Assembly (NCBI GenBank): GCA_019114265.1
Contig: DXFV01000050.1
Location: forward strand, 55,351-119,350
DNA from: Anaerofilum faecale
Lineage (GTDB): Bacteria; Bacillota; Clostridia; Oscillospirales; Ruminococcaceae
Length of the DNA stretch: 64,000 bases
Reading direction: 5' to 3'
Shown here: positions 17,378 to 25,538 of the stretch, one piece after another
Layout: each line of letters starts with the position of its first letter
How positions within the stretch are numbered: the stretch's first letter is position 1
The notes under the pieces: model-generated
What the model saw: only the letters and a program-made list of their open reading frames with translations
What the model was told of the DNA's origin: nothing
Databases searched by the model: none
Position numbers and translations under genes: made by a program

Positions 17378-18022
17378 ATGAGACACACAATGCCCCGCCG
17401 CGGCTACAGCTCGCTGGGGATGGTGCAGACGGCGCTGTTTGCGGCGCTGATCGTTGCGCTGTCCTTTCTGCCCTTCATCGGATACATCCCGCTGGGCTTC
17501 ACCAACGCCACCACCATCCACATCCCGGTGATCCTCGGCTCCATCCTGCTGGGGCCCAAACGGGGCGCCGTGCTGGGGGGCGTGTTCGGGCTGACAAGCC
17601 TCATCAACAACACGCTGTATCCCAAGGTGACCAGCTTTGTGTTCACGCCGTTCTTTTCGGGCGGCGTGGCGGAGGGCGGCATCGGCAGCCTGGTGATCTG
17701 CTTTGTGCCCCGCATCCTGGTGGGCGTTGTGCCGTACTATGTATATAAATTTTTGTCCCGCCGGGACAGACGCCGTCCGCTGGCGCTGGCGGTGGCCGGG
17801 TTTGCCGGTTCGCTGACCAACACGCTGCTGGTGATGAACCTGATCTATCTGCTGTTCGGCGAACAGTGGGCGGCCGCCCAGGGAAAGGCCAGCGAGTTTC
17901 TGTATGGCGTGATCTTGGGCGTGATCGGCGTGAACGGCGTGCCCGAGGCGATCGTGGCGGCGCTGCTGACGATGCTTGTGGGCGGCGGGCTGCTGCGGGC
18001 CGGCATGGGCCGCAGACAATAA
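17378..18022 (+). CDS. ECF transporter S component, probably for pantothenate
   Basis: 214 residues with about five or six membrane helices and the ECF S-component pattern: TALFAALIVALSFLPFIGYIP near the N-terminus (the AxxxA-type helix that contacts the T component), GFTNATTIHIPVILGSILLGP, and later AGFAGSLTNT. S components bind a vitamin and pair with a shared EcfAAT energizing module, not in this window. Pantothenate (PanT-like) is inferred from linkage to coaX and coaBC. ATG 17378 lies 8 bases after AAGGAG; an upstream TTG at 17372 is too close. The coaX ribosome site begins right after its stop codon. Confidence 0.82.
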   Translation: MRHTMPRRGYSSLGMVQTALFAALIVALSFLPFIGYIPLGFTNATTIHIPVILGSILLGPKRGAVLGGVFGLTSLINNTLYPKVTSFVFTPFFSGGVAEGGIGSLVICFVPRILVGVVPYYVYKFLSRRDRRRPLALAVAGFAGSLTNTLLVMNLIYLLFGEQWAAAQGKASEFLYGVILGVIGVNGVPEAIVAALLTMLVGGGLLRAGMGRRQ

Positions 18023-18038
18023 AAAGGAGGGAGCTCTC

Positions 18039-18824
18039 GTGATCCTTGCCATCGACATCGGCAATACCAATATCGTGCTGGGCTGCTTGAACAGCGAGGA
18101 GGACGTGACCTTTGTGGAGCGCCTGTCCACCGACCGCGGCCGCACCGCGCTGGAATACGCCATCAGCATCAAGAACGTGCTGGAGATGTACGGGGTGGAA
18201 CCGAAGCACCTGGAAGGGGCCATCATCTCGTCTGTGGTGCCGCCCATCACCAGCGTGGTGCGCGCGGCGGTGCAGAAGATCACCGGCCGCAAGGCGATGG
18301 TGGTGGGGCCCGGCCTGCGCACCGGCCTGCATATCCTGATGGACAACCCCGCGCAGGTGGGCAGCGACCTGGTGGTGGACGCCGTGGCGGCCATCCATCA
18401 GCACCCGGCGCCGCTGGTGGTGATCGACATGGGGACCGCCACCACCCTCTCGGTGGTGGACAGGAACAAGAACTACATCGGCGGCATGATCGTGCCGGGG
18501 ATGCGCGGGTCGCTGGATTCGCTGGTGAGCCGGGCGGCGCAGCTGTCGAACATCGAGCTGGAAGCGCCGCGGCGTCTGATCGGCAAGAACAGCGCCGAGT
18601 GCATGAAAAGCGGCATGATCTACGGCAACGCCGCCCTGCTGGACGGGCTGATCGAGCGGGTGGAGGCCGAGCTGGGCGAGCCGGTGACGGTGATCGCCAC
18701 CGGCGGGCTGGCGCGTCTGGTGGTGCCCTACTGCAAAAAGGAGATCCTGGTGGACGACGCGCTGCTGCTGAAAGGCATGCTGATCATCTACCGCAAAAAC
18801 CAGACCGTACACCCCGAAAAATAA
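18039..18824 (+). CDS. coaX: Type III pantothenate kinase
   Basis: 261 residues, first enzyme of CoA synthesis (pantothenate to 4'-phosphopantothenate). The N-terminal ASKHA phosphate loop AIDIGNTNIVLG, DLVVDAVAAI, VIDMGTATTLSVV with the catalytic Asp, GGMIVPG and ATGGLA are all typical of CoaX. Start is GTG 18039, 9 bases after AAAGGAGG; reading further upstream would run into the preceding gene with no homology. Second gene of the operon, 16 bases after the S-component stop; a strong terminator follows. Confidence 0.95.
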   Translation: MILAIDIGNTNIVLGCLNSEEDVTFVERLSTDRGRTALEYAISIKNVLEMYGVEPKHLEGAIISSVVPPITSVVRAAVQKITGRKAMVVGPGLRTGLHILMDNPAQVGSDLVVDAVAAIHQHPAPLVVIDMGTATTLSVVDRNKNYIGGMIVPGMRGSLDSLVSRAAQLSNIELEAPRRLIGKNSAECMKSGMIYGNAALLDGLIERVEAELGEPVTVIATGGLARLVVPYCKKEILVDDALLLKGMLIIYRKNQTVHPEK

Positions 18825-18838
18825 CAGAGAAGCAGCAC

Positions 18839-18876
18839 ACGCCCCGCCGGGGGAACCCGGCGGGGCGTGATTTTTT
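18839..18876 (+). terminator. coaX terminator
   Basis: A 13-base GC stem (ACGCCCCGCCGGG and complement) with a GGAA loop, then GA and six T. Confidence 0.9.
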
Positions 18877-18889
18877 GCGGGGCGGGTGC

Positions 18890-19011
18890 AGAGGAGGGGG
18901 CAGGGCTTGGCCCTTTTCCACCGAGGACGGGTGCGGAGGAAGGGGCAGGACTCGACCTCATCCGCCCCCTTCGGGGGCGCCTTCCCCTGCCAGGGGAAGG
19001 CTTGCCGTGCC
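18890..19011. repeat. Dispersed intergenic repeat, copy 2
   Basis: Reads as the reverse complement of roughly 13883-13985, sharing GGCTTGGCCCTTTTC, GTGCGGAGGAAGGGGCAGGA, CGACCTCATCCGCC and CCTTCCCC...GGGGAAGGC. The full unit is therefore about 120-130 bases. Confidence 0.85.
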
Positions 19012-19050
19012 GTTGGCTTTTTCTTCCCGCAAATGCACAAGACGGCCAGG

Positions 19051-19215
19051 TCACTGGCCGTCTTGCTGCTTTTCTTCCAATTCACGCAGATGCTGCCGCA
19101 ATATCAGGTTGATATACTGCGACACAGAGCGGTCGTCCTCCTCGGCCAGACGGCGCACCTCTGTCAAAACATCTTCGTCCAGAGTGAGACTGATATTTAC
19201 TTTCAGTGGTTTCAT
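19051..19215 (-). CDS. Small ribbon-helix-helix (Arc/CopG-type) DNA-binding protein
   Basis: 54 residues. The N-terminus has an alternating strand (KVNISLTLDEDV), then helix VLTEVRRLAEEDD, turn RSVS and helix QYINLILRQHLREL: the ribbon-helix-helix plan of Arc, CopG and type II antitoxins, which bind DNA as dimers of dimers. It ends in a charged KQQDG tail; the stop sits inside a hairpin (GACGGCCAG...CTGGCCGTC). Upstream is a TATAAT box (19250-19255) and four spaced repeats likely to be its operator. The divergent neighbour at 19367-19615 is the only candidate partner. Whether it is an antitoxin is open. Confidence 0.75.
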   Translation of the reverse strand: MKPLKVNISLTLDEDVLTEVRRLAEEDDRSVSQYINLILRQHLRELEEKQQDGQ

Positions 19216-19249
19216 AGCTGTTGCCCTCGCGTGTCATAAAACTGATTTC

Positions 19250-19255
19250 ATTATA
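19250..19255 (-). promoter_or_regulatory. -10 box of the ribbon-helix-helix gene
   Basis: Perfect TATAAT on the minus strand, 35 bases before the ATG. The -35 is weak, which is common where a regulator controls itself. Confidence 0.5.
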
Positions 19256-19280
19256 CTATATTAGGCGATAAAGTATTGAC

Positions 19281-19340
19281 TTACAGCGTCTAACAGCTTA
19301 AATTAGTTTTATAAGCTTTTTAACAGCGTATTACAGCGTT
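19281..19340. promoter_or_regulatory. Phased operator-like repeats between divergent small genes
   Basis: TTACAGCGTC (19281), TAACAGCTTA (19291), TAACAGCGTA (19321) and TTACAGCGTT (19331): four near-identical decamers in two tandem pairs. Copies within a pair start 10 bases apart and the pairs start 40 bases apart, so all lie on one DNA face. This suits cooperative ribbon-helix-helix binding. Confidence 0.65.
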
Positions 19341-19366
19341 AAATACTATGAGACGGAGGAAACAAA

Positions 19367-19615
19367 ATGGAACTGTATTTCGAGCTTCTGCTGCACGCGA
19401 TGGAAAACAACACGGTGCAGATCTCCTTCCCCGACTTCACCGGGGACATCCCGGCCATCATTCACGACAAATGCTACGAAACACTGCAAAAAATAAAGGC
19501 CGTCGTGCAGGACGACAGCCTTTCGGACCCGGATTGCTTCGACAGGATCGAAGCCATCGTGCGCGCGCTGGAGGACGCGGGCGTCAACCCCGGCGCACGC
19601 CACGATTTCGGCTGA
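19367..19615 (+). CDS. Small hypothetical protein
   Basis: 82 acidic residues, not recognised. Predicted features: an N-terminal helix (LYFELLLHAMENN), a strand around VQISFPDF, then a helix rich in I/A/K (IIHDKCYETLQKIKAVV) and a C-terminal helix DRIEAIVRALEDAG. No membrane segment or known catalytic motif. GACGGAGG precedes the ATG. Divergent from the ribbon-helix-helix gene across the phased repeats, so probably controlled by it; it ends 3 bases before the convergent radical SAM gene. Confidence 0.7.
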   Translation: MELYFELLLHAMENNTVQISFPDFTGDIPAIIHDKCYETLQKIKAVVQDDSLSDPDCFDRIEAIVRALEDAGVNPGARHDFG

Positions 19616-19618
19616 ATC

Positions 19619-20734
19619 TCAGCGGTACAGCCCGCGCAGCAGCAGGGCCGCCTGCCGCAGACGGGGATAGGCATACTCGAAAAATTCCCGGTAGCTCTCG
19701 CAGTAGTAGTTGTGGCTGTCCGCCCCGCCGGTGTAGTCGCGGCGGCATCCGCCCCGGCACAGCCCAAACCACCGGCATTCCCGGCACTGCGCCGGTTTTT
19801 CGCGCGAATCCTCCACGAACCGCATCGCCGTGCGCGCGGCGTCCAGCCGGGCCACCGTGTCGGTGCAGATGTTGCCCAGATAATACTCGTCCATCGCGTA
19901 GAAATCGCACGGATACACATTCCCGTTCGATTCCACCAGATACTGCACGTTGCACTGGCCGGTCATCGCGCAGCTCTCGGGCGCACGGCCCTGCAGGATC
20001 TGCATCAGGTTGTCGAAATAGCGCACCGACACCAGAAATCCCCGGCTGACGTCCTGGTACCACAGGTCGAACAGCCGTTTGAGGAACTCGGTATAGGCCG
20101 CGGGGGTGAGCGAATAGGGCTGGCCGCCCCGCTCGTTGGCCAGCGGGTCCATGCAAGGGATATACTGATGGTATAACCAGCCGTTTTTCTTGTAGAAATT
20201 ATACACTTTGGTGATGTTTTTGGCAAGCGGCGCGGTGACCACCGTCAGGATGTTGAAGCTGGCTTTGGCCGCGGTCAGCCGCTGGGCGGCGCGCAGCACC
20301 GCCGCATAGCTGCCGGTGTCTGCGGGGGTGCGGCGGAAGAGGTCGTGGGTGTCCTTCACGCCGTCCAGCGACAGGCCCACCAGAAAGTTCTCCTGCGCCA
20401 GAAACCGGCACCACTCCTCGTCCAGCAGCACGCCGTTGGTCTGCAATGCGTTGGACACCACGAGGCCCGGGCGGGCGTATTTTTTTTGCAGCTGCACCAC
20501 CCGGCGGAAGAACTCCAGCCCGGCCAGCGTCGGCTCGCCGCCCTGGAAGGCAAACGAACAGCTGCCGCTGGCCGCCTGCAAAAAGGTGCGGATCACCGTT
20601 TCGAGGGTGGCGTCGGACATGATGCCGTAGTTGGGCACGCCGCGCAGGGCGGCTTCGTCGGCATAGAAGCAGTAGGCGCAGCGCAGGTTGCAGCCCGAGC
20701 TGGCCGGTTTGATCATCACACTGACAGGGGGCAT
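19619..20734 (-). CDS. Radical SAM/SPASM enzyme, anaerobic sulfatase-maturating type
   Basis: 371 residues. The radical SAM cluster motif CNLRCAYCFY (CxxxCxxC) lies near residue 15, followed by FQGGEPTLAG and LSLDG. The C-terminal SPASM region has many Cys (CAMTGQCNVQ, YPCDFY, CRECRWFGLCRGGC and YYCESY) for two auxiliary Fe-S clusters. This pattern is that of anSME, which oxidises the active-site Cys or Ser of sulfatases to formylglycine in the cytosol. No sulfatase is adjacent, but a Cys-type one is at 60529-62013. ATG 20734 follows AAAGAGG and is 20 bases after the GntR stop, so the two form an operon. Other SPASM peptide-modifying enzymes are a less likely alternative. Confidence 0.82.
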   Translation of the reverse strand: MPPVSVMIKPASSGCNLRCAYCFYADEAALRGVPNYGIMSDATLETVIRTFLQAASGSCSFAFQGGEPTLAGLEFFRRVVQLQKKYARPGLVVSNALQTNGVLLDEEWCRFLAQENFLVGLSLDGVKDTHDLFRRTPADTGSYAAVLRAAQRLTAAKASFNILTVVTAPLAKNITKVYNFYKKNGWLYHQYIPCMDPLANERGGQPYSLTPAAYTEFLKRLFDLWYQDVSRGFLVSVRYFDNLMQILQGRAPESCAMTGQCNVQYLVESNGNVYPCDFYAMDEYYLGNICTDTVARLDAARTAMRFVEDSREKPAQCRECRWFGLCRGGCRRDYTGGADSHNYYCESYREFFEYAYPRLRQAALLLRGLYR

Positions 20735-20754
20735 AGGGGACCTCTTTTCTCGAT

Positions 20755-21456
20755 TCAGGCGGGGGGATATTTGCCGTCCAGCAGCCGGACGCAGCGGTTG
20801 GCGTAGGCGCGCATGCAGGCGGCGGCCTCGTCGGCCTGCCGGTGTTCGATGGCGTCGGTGATGGACTGGAGCGCGGACAGGATCTCCTCCACCGGCATGT
20901 GGCAGAACAAAAGCGCCGACCACTCGGTGATGATCTCCGAAAAGGCGTTGAACACCAGCGGATAGATCATGTTCTGGGTGGCCAGGAACATGCGGCGGTG
21001 GTATTCCACGTTGGGCGGCACGCGCGCTTCGTTGGCGGCGGCGCGGATCTCGCTGCAGCAGGCGCGCAGGGCGGCGAGGTCGTCGTCGGTGCGGCGCAGG
21101 GCGGCCAGCCGGGCGCACTCGGCCTCGCTGTGGATGCGGAACTCGGCCAGGGAGTCGAAGGTGCGGCGGTCGAGGGGGCCGCCGCTGAAATGCAGCAGCG
21201 AGGTGAGGGTCTCCACGTTGCCCCGGCGCAGGAAATCCTCCACAAAGGTGCCCTGCCGGGGCTGCACCCGCACGAAGCCTTTTCGGGCCAGCTCGCGGAT
21301 GCCGGAATTGATAATGGTGCGGCTCACCTTCATCTCGGCGGCCAGTTCGCGCTCGTTGGGCAGCCGCTGGCCGGGCGCCAGCTGGCCGGAGATGATCCTC
21401 TGCTCCATGCGCTGGACGAACTGCTGTGTCATGGTGACGCTCTGCGGGTGCTTCAT
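20755..21456 (-). CDS. GntR-family (FadR-type) transcription regulator
   Basis: 233 residues. N-terminal winged helix: IISGQLAPGQRLPNERELA, then VSRTIINSGIRELARKGFV and RVQPRQGTFV, the classic GntR recognition region. The C-terminal all-helical FCD domain (FRIHSEAECARLAALR, NVEYHRRMFLA, HMPVEEILSAL) usually binds a small carboxylate through a metal. ATG 21456 has AAGGAGG upstream and a strong promoter of its own. It precedes the radical SAM gene by 20 bases; the ABC exporter genes lie upstream on the same strand. Likely target: its own operon. Confidence 0.88.
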   Translation of the reverse strand: MKHPQSVTMTQQFVQRMEQRIISGQLAPGQRLPNERELAAEMKVSRTIINSGIRELARKGFVRVQPRQGTFVEDFLRRGNVETLTSLLHFSGGPLDRRTFDSLAEFRIHSEAECARLAALRRTDDDLAALRACCSEIRAAANEARVPPNVEYHRRMFLATQNMIYPLVFNAFSEIITEWSALLFCHMPVEEILSALQSITDAIEHRQADEAAACMRAYANRCVRLLDGKYPPA

Positions 21457-21497
21457 CGCGGCCTTCCTCCTTTGCGTGTGGTTTGTGGTTCAGTTTC

Positions 21498-21526
21498 AGT
21501 ATACTGTACTTTTTGGCAAAATTCAA
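21498..21526 (-). promoter_or_regulatory. Promoter of the gntR-radical SAM operon
   Basis: Minus strand TTGAAT (21521-21526), 17-base spacer, TATACT (21498-21503), 42 bases before the gntR start. Confidence 0.75.
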
Positions 21527-21533
21527 CAAAGCG

Positions 21534-23270
21534 TCATTCCGCCGGCGCAAACTGGCTGCGGTAGAGCCGCGCGTAGGCGCCGTTTTTGGCCAGCAGCTGC
21601 TCGTGGGTGCCCTGCTCGATCACCTGCCCGTTCTCCATCATCAGGATCACGTCGGCGCTCTGGATGGTGGACAGGCGGTGCGCCACCACAAAGCTGGTGC
21701 GCCCGGCCATCATCCCGGCAAAGGCGTCCTGGATGTGGGCCTCGGTGCGGGTGTCGATGCTGCTGGTGGCCTCGTCGAGGATCAGCATCGGCGGCAGGCG
21801 CAGCATCACCCGCGCGATGCACAGCAGCTGCTTCTGCCCGGCCGAAAGGCTGCCGCCCTCCTCGCCGATCACCGTGTCGTAGCCGTTCGGCAGGCGGCGG
21901 ATGAAGCTGTGGGCGTGGGCCGCCTTGGCCGCCGCGACGATCTCCTCGTCGGTGGCGGAGGGGTCGGCGTAGGCGATGTTGTCCCGGATGGTGCCGCTGC
22001 GCAGCCAGGTGTCCTGCAGGACCATGCCGTACCCCGCGCGCAGGCTGCGGCGGGTGAGGCTGGGCAGGGGGTGGCCGTCCACCCGGATCTCGCCGTCGGT
22101 GGGGTCGTAGAAGCGCATCAGCAGGTTGATGAGGGTGGTTTTGCCGCAGCCGGTGGGGCCGACGATCGCCACCCGCCGTCCGGGCTGCACGTCCAGCGTG
22201 AAGTGCCGGATGAGCGGGCGCTCGGGCAGATAGGAGAAGGAGACGTCGTCCAGCTCCACATGGCCGTCCGGGGCGGGCAGCTGCACCGGGCCGTCGGGCG
22301 TTTCGGCCTCCAGCTCGATCAGCTCAAACACCCGCCCGGCGCTGGCCAGGGCGTTCTGCAGCTCGGTGATGACGCCGGAGATCTCGTTGAAGGGCTTGGT
22401 GTACTGGTTGGCGTAGGAGAGGAAGCGGGACAGCTCGCCCACCGTCAGCGCGCCGTTCAGGGCCACGAAGGCGCCCACGATGCCCACCCCGGCGTACACC
22501 AGGCCGTTGACGAACCGGGTGCAGGGGTTGGTGAGGGAGGAGTAGAAGGTGGCCTTCTGGGCGGCGGAGCGCAGGGCGGCGTTGGCCTCGTCGAACCGGG
22601 CGGCGGCGCGGGCTTCCCCGCAGAAGGCCTGCACCTCCTTCTCCCCGCCGGCCAGCTCGTCCGCAAGGCCGGTGAGGCGGCCGCGCGCGGCGGCCTGCTG
22701 CTGGAAATAGGCAAAGGTGCGCCGGGCGATGAAGCTGGCCACAAAGAAGCTGAGCGGGGTGAGCAGCACCACCACCGCCGTGATGGCGGCATTGGTGGCC
22801 AGCATGAAGCCCAGCGTGCCCAGGATGGTGGCCACCCCGCTGAACAGCTGGGAAAAGCCCAGCAGCAGGCCGTCGGCCATCTGGTCCACGTCGCTGGTGA
22901 TGCGGCTGAGCAGCTCGCCGCGGCTGCGGCGGTCGATCTGGCTCAGCGGCAGCTGCTGGATGCGGGCGAAGGCGGTGCAGCGCAGCTGGCGCACGGTGCG
23001 GTAGGTGAGGCGGTTGTTGCACAGCGCCATCAGCCATTGGGCGGCGGCGGTGAGGGCGGCCACCAGCGCGAGCTGGAAGAGCAGCGGCCGGACGGCGGCG
23101 TAGTCCACCCGGCCGGGGGCGACGATGCAGTCGATCACGCGGCCGATCAGCACGGGGGAATACAGGCTCAGCCCCACGCCGGCAGCGGCGAACACAAGGC
23201 TGGCCGCCAGCACCGGCCAGGCCGGCGCGAGCAGGCGTAAAAGACGATGCAGCGTTTGTTTTCGGTTCAT
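21534..23270 (-). CDS. ABC exporter half-transporter 2 (membrane domain + ATPase)
   Basis: 578 residues. Six-helix type IV exporter membrane domain (~1-310), then an ATPase with Walker A GPTGCGKTT, Q-loop GMVLQDTWL, signature LSAGQKQ, Walker B LILDEATSSID and the switch His of VAHRLST. All catalytic residues look consensus, including the Glu after Walker B. With the preceding gene it forms a heterodimer of the LmrCD/BmrCD type that exports drugs, lipids or peptides. Its ATG overlaps the upstream stop by one base (TGATG), ensuring coupled translation; GAGGAGG precedes it. Confidence 0.92.
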   Translation of the reverse strand: MNRKQTLHRLLRLLAPAWPVLAASLVFAAAGVGLSLYSPVLIGRVIDCIVAPGRVDYAAVRPLLFQLALVAALTAAAQWLMALCNNRLTYRTVRQLRCTAFARIQQLPLSQIDRRSRGELLSRITSDVDQMADGLLLGFSQLFSGVATILGTLGFMLATNAAITAVVVLLTPLSFFVASFIARRTFAYFQQQAAARGRLTGLADELAGGEKEVQAFCGEARAAARFDEANAALRSAAQKATFYSSLTNPCTRFVNGLVYAGVGIVGAFVALNGALTVGELSRFLSYANQYTKPFNEISGVITELQNALASAGRVFELIELEAETPDGPVQLPAPDGHVELDDVSFSYLPERPLIRHFTLDVQPGRRVAIVGPTGCGKTTLINLLMRFYDPTDGEIRVDGHPLPSLTRRSLRAGYGMVLQDTWLRSGTIRDNIAYADPSATDEEIVAAAKAAHAHSFIRRLPNGYDTVIGEEGGSLSAGQKQLLCIARVMLRLPPMLILDEATSSIDTRTEAHIQDAFAGMMAGRTSFVVAHRLSTIQSADVILMMENGQVIEQGTHEQLLAKNGAYARLYRSQFAPAE

Positions 23271-25000
23271 CACAGTCCCTCCTCGATGTGCTGGCTGCGG
23301 CAGATGTCGCGGTAGACGGCGCAGCTGTGCACCAGCTGGTCGTGGGTGCCGGCGGCGATCACGCGGCCGTCGTCCAGCACCAGGATGGTGTCGGCGTGGC
23401 GGATGCTGGCCGCCCGCTGGGACACGAGGAAGGTGGTGCGGCCGGACGCGCCCTTTGCCAGCGCCCGGCGCAGCTGCGCCTCGGTGGCGTAGTCCAGCGC
23501 CGAGGCGCTGTCGTCCAGGATGAGGATGTCGGGGCTGCCCACCAGCGCCCGCGCGATGCACAGCCGCTGGCGCTGGCCGCCGGAAAAGTTCCTGCCGTTC
23601 TGGGCCACCGGGCTGTTCAGCCCCTGCGGCAGCGCGCGCACGAAGTCGGCGGCCTGGGCGGTCTCCAGCGCGGCCCAGAGGGCTTCGTCGGGGGCGTCGG
23701 GGCAGCGCATCCGCAGGTTGGAGGCGACGGTCCCGGCGAACAGGCGCGCTTTCTGGGGCACAAGGCCGATCCGCCCGCGCAGCCGGGCGAACGGGAGGGC
23801 GCGCACATCCACGCCGTCCACCAGCACCCGGCCCTCCGACGCCTCGTAGAAGCGGGGGATCAGGTTGACCAGCGTCGATTTGCCCGCGCCGGTGCCGCCG
23901 ATGATGCCGACGGTCTGGCCGGGCAGGGCGGAAAAGGAGATCTGTTCCAGCTCCTTTTCGCCGCCCTCGTAGCCGAAGGAGACGTTCTCAAAGGCCACCC
24001 GCGCCGCGCCGGAGACCGGGGCGGGCGCTTCGGCGGGGGATTCAAATGCGGGCGCTTGGGCCAGCACCTCGCAGACGCGCCCCGCGCTGGCGAGGCCCTT
24101 GGAGAAGGAGACGAGCAATGTGGCCAGCGCCACCAGCGCCAGCAGGATCTGGTTCATATAGTTCACCAGCGCCACGAGGTCGCCCTGGCTGATGCGCCCG
24201 GCGTCCACCGCGAAGGCGCCCTGCCGCAGCAGCACCAGGATGGCCAGGTTCACCAGCACGCAGGTGAGCGGGTTGTGCAGCGCCGCGATGCGGCCCACCC
24301 GCAGCTGCAAGGCGCGCAGTTCGTCGGCGGCGGCGTCGAAGCGCGCGGTCTCCTCGGACTGGCGGGAAAAGGCGCGGATCACCCGCACGCCGGCCAGGTT
24401 CTCGCGGGTCAGCAGCGAGAGGCGGTCGAGCAGCTTCTGGGCCGCGCGGTAGAGCGGGGTGGTCAGCCGCAGGATGCCGAAGATCACCAGCGCCATCACC
24501 GGGGTGGCGGCCAGGAACACAAGGCCCAGCCGCCAGTCGATCCACAGCGACGCCGCCAGCGCGCCGGCCACGATGAAGGGCGAGCGCAGGAACAGGCGCA
24601 GCGCGAGGTTCAGGCCGGCCTGGGTCTGGTCCACGTCGCTGGTGAGGCGGGTGATGAGGGTGGAGGCGCCCACCCGGTCCTGCTGCGCCCAGTTCAGGCG
24701 CATCACATGGCGGAACAGGTCGCCCCGCAGCGCCTGCCCGAACCCGAACGCCGCTTTGGCCGCGAAGTACTGGGCCGTCACCGAACAGGCCAGCCCCAGC
24801 GCCCCCAGCAGCACCAGCACCCCGCCCATCACCAGGATGTAGCCGGTGTCGGCGCTGCGGATGCCGGTGTCGATGACATGCGCCATGATGAGGGGCACCG
24901 CCAGCTCGAAGCAGGCCTCCAGCAGTTTGAACAGCGGCCCGATGACCGCCTCTTTCTCATATCCCTTCAGATAGCGCAACAGGTGTTTCACGAAGGTCAT
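23270..25000 (-). CDS. ABC exporter half-transporter 1 (membrane domain + ATPase)
   Basis: 576 residues. Exporter membrane domain (LEACFELAVPLIMAHVIDTGI start), then Walker A GGTGAGKST, LVPQKARLF Q-loop, signature FSGGQRQ, Walker B LILDDSASALD and SQRAAS in place of xxHR. The residue after the Walker B Asp is Asp, not the catalytic Glu, and the switch His is Gln, so this half carries the degenerate ATP site expected in heterodimeric exporters; its partner is fully consensus. The ATG sits very close to GAGGAGG, and a GTG three codons later is an alternative start. It is transcribed from the promoter at 25105-25133. Confidence 0.92.
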   Translation of the reverse strand: MTFVKHLLRYLKGYEKEAVIGPLFKLLEACFELAVPLIMAHVIDTGIRSADTGYILVMGGVLVLLGALGLACSVTAQYFAAKAAFGFGQALRGDLFRHVMRLNWAQQDRVGASTLITRLTSDVDQTQAGLNLALRLFLRSPFIVAGALAASLWIDWRLGLVFLAATPVMALVIFGILRLTTPLYRAAQKLLDRLSLLTRENLAGVRVIRAFSRQSEETARFDAAADELRALQLRVGRIAALHNPLTCVLVNLAILVLLRQGAFAVDAGRISQGDLVALVNYMNQILLALVALATLLVSFSKGLASAGRVCEVLAQAPAFESPAEAPAPVSGAARVAFENVSFGYEGGEKELEQISFSALPGQTVGIIGGTGAGKSTLVNLIPRFYEASEGRVLVDGVDVRALPFARLRGRIGLVPQKARLFAGTVASNLRMRCPDAPDEALWAALETAQAADFVRALPQGLNSPVAQNGRNFSGGQRQRLCIARALVGSPDILILDDSASALDYATEAQLRRALAKGASGRTTFLVSQRAASIRHADTILVLDDGRVIAAGTHDQLVHSCAVYRDICRSQHIEEGL

Positions 25001-25104
25001 TCCTCCTCTTTGTGTGCAGATATGCGCAGGCTGCCGGCCGGTCCGTTCCCTTTGCGCAGCCGGATCCGCCGCCGCTTTTTCGGCAAACCGACAGATATGT
25101 TTCC

Positions 25105-25133
25105 ATTGTATACCAAACATCGTGCGGATGCAA
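25105..25133 (-). promoter_or_regulatory. Promoter of the ABC exporter operon
   Basis: Minus strand TTGCAT (25128-25133), 17-base spacer, TACAAT (25105-25110). Confidence 0.7.
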
Positions 25134-25176
25134 GAATGCAGGATGCGCCCGGCTTCGGCAAAAAACGCCTTTTTTC

Positions 25177-25205
25177 TTGACAAACGCCGCAAAATGTGCT
25201 ATCGT
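25177..25205 (+). promoter_or_regulatory. Promoter of the lysine-riboswitch transcript
   Basis: Consensus TTGACA (25177-25182), 17-base spacer, TATCGT (25200-25205), about 45 bases before the aptamer. Confidence 0.75.
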
Positions 25206-25249
25206 CAAAAAAGTATGGGCAATTGCCCGCAAAAACAAAAAATCAACTG

Positions 25250-25414
25250 GATTGGTAGAGGCGCGGGGTTCATCAGTACCGTTCCGCCACAGCCCGGCAG
25301 GCTGCGGAGCGGGAAAGGGGACACCGCCGAAGGGGCGCTTTGGCCGAAGGCGCCGCCTGGGGCGACGCAGAAGATGCGGCGCACTGTCACAAGAACTGTG
25401 AAGCGCTATCGTCG
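25250..25414 (+). promoter_or_regulatory. Lysine riboswitch aptamer (L box)
   Basis: The conserved L-box blocks occur in order: GGTAGAGGCGC with TTCATCAGTA (25254-25277), GCGGGAAAGGGGACACCGCC and GAAGGGGCG (25314-25337), TGGGGC (25358-25363), and AAGAACTGTGAAGCGCTATC (25391-25410), whose CTATC pairs with the initial GGTAG to close P1. The order, spacing and the AGAGG, CATCAGTA and CCGAAG landmarks match the lysine riboswitch family. Lysine binding should favour the terminator just downstream, shutting off the carrier gene. Confidence 0.85.
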
Positions 25415-25417
25415 GTG

Positions 25418-25439
25418 GGCCTTGCAAGGCGGCTTTTTT
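25418..25439 (+). terminator. Riboswitch-controlled terminator
   Basis: GCCTT-GC-AAGGC hairpin followed by GGC and six T, directly after the aptamer and 100 bases before the carrier gene; the expression platform of the L box. Confidence 0.75.
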
Positions 25440-25538
25440 GCTGTGTTTGTATCTTCCATGCTCCGGGATGCGGTTCGGGTTCGGGCCGGTGTCCGGGGCA
25501 TTTTTTGTTGCCATTTTACAATGTGAGGAGACAACAAG

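Noticed and set aside
19619..21550. Single fused reading of radical SAM and regulator genes
   Set aside because: The upstream part is a different frame of the GntR gene; the radical SAM start at 20734 has its own ribosome site.
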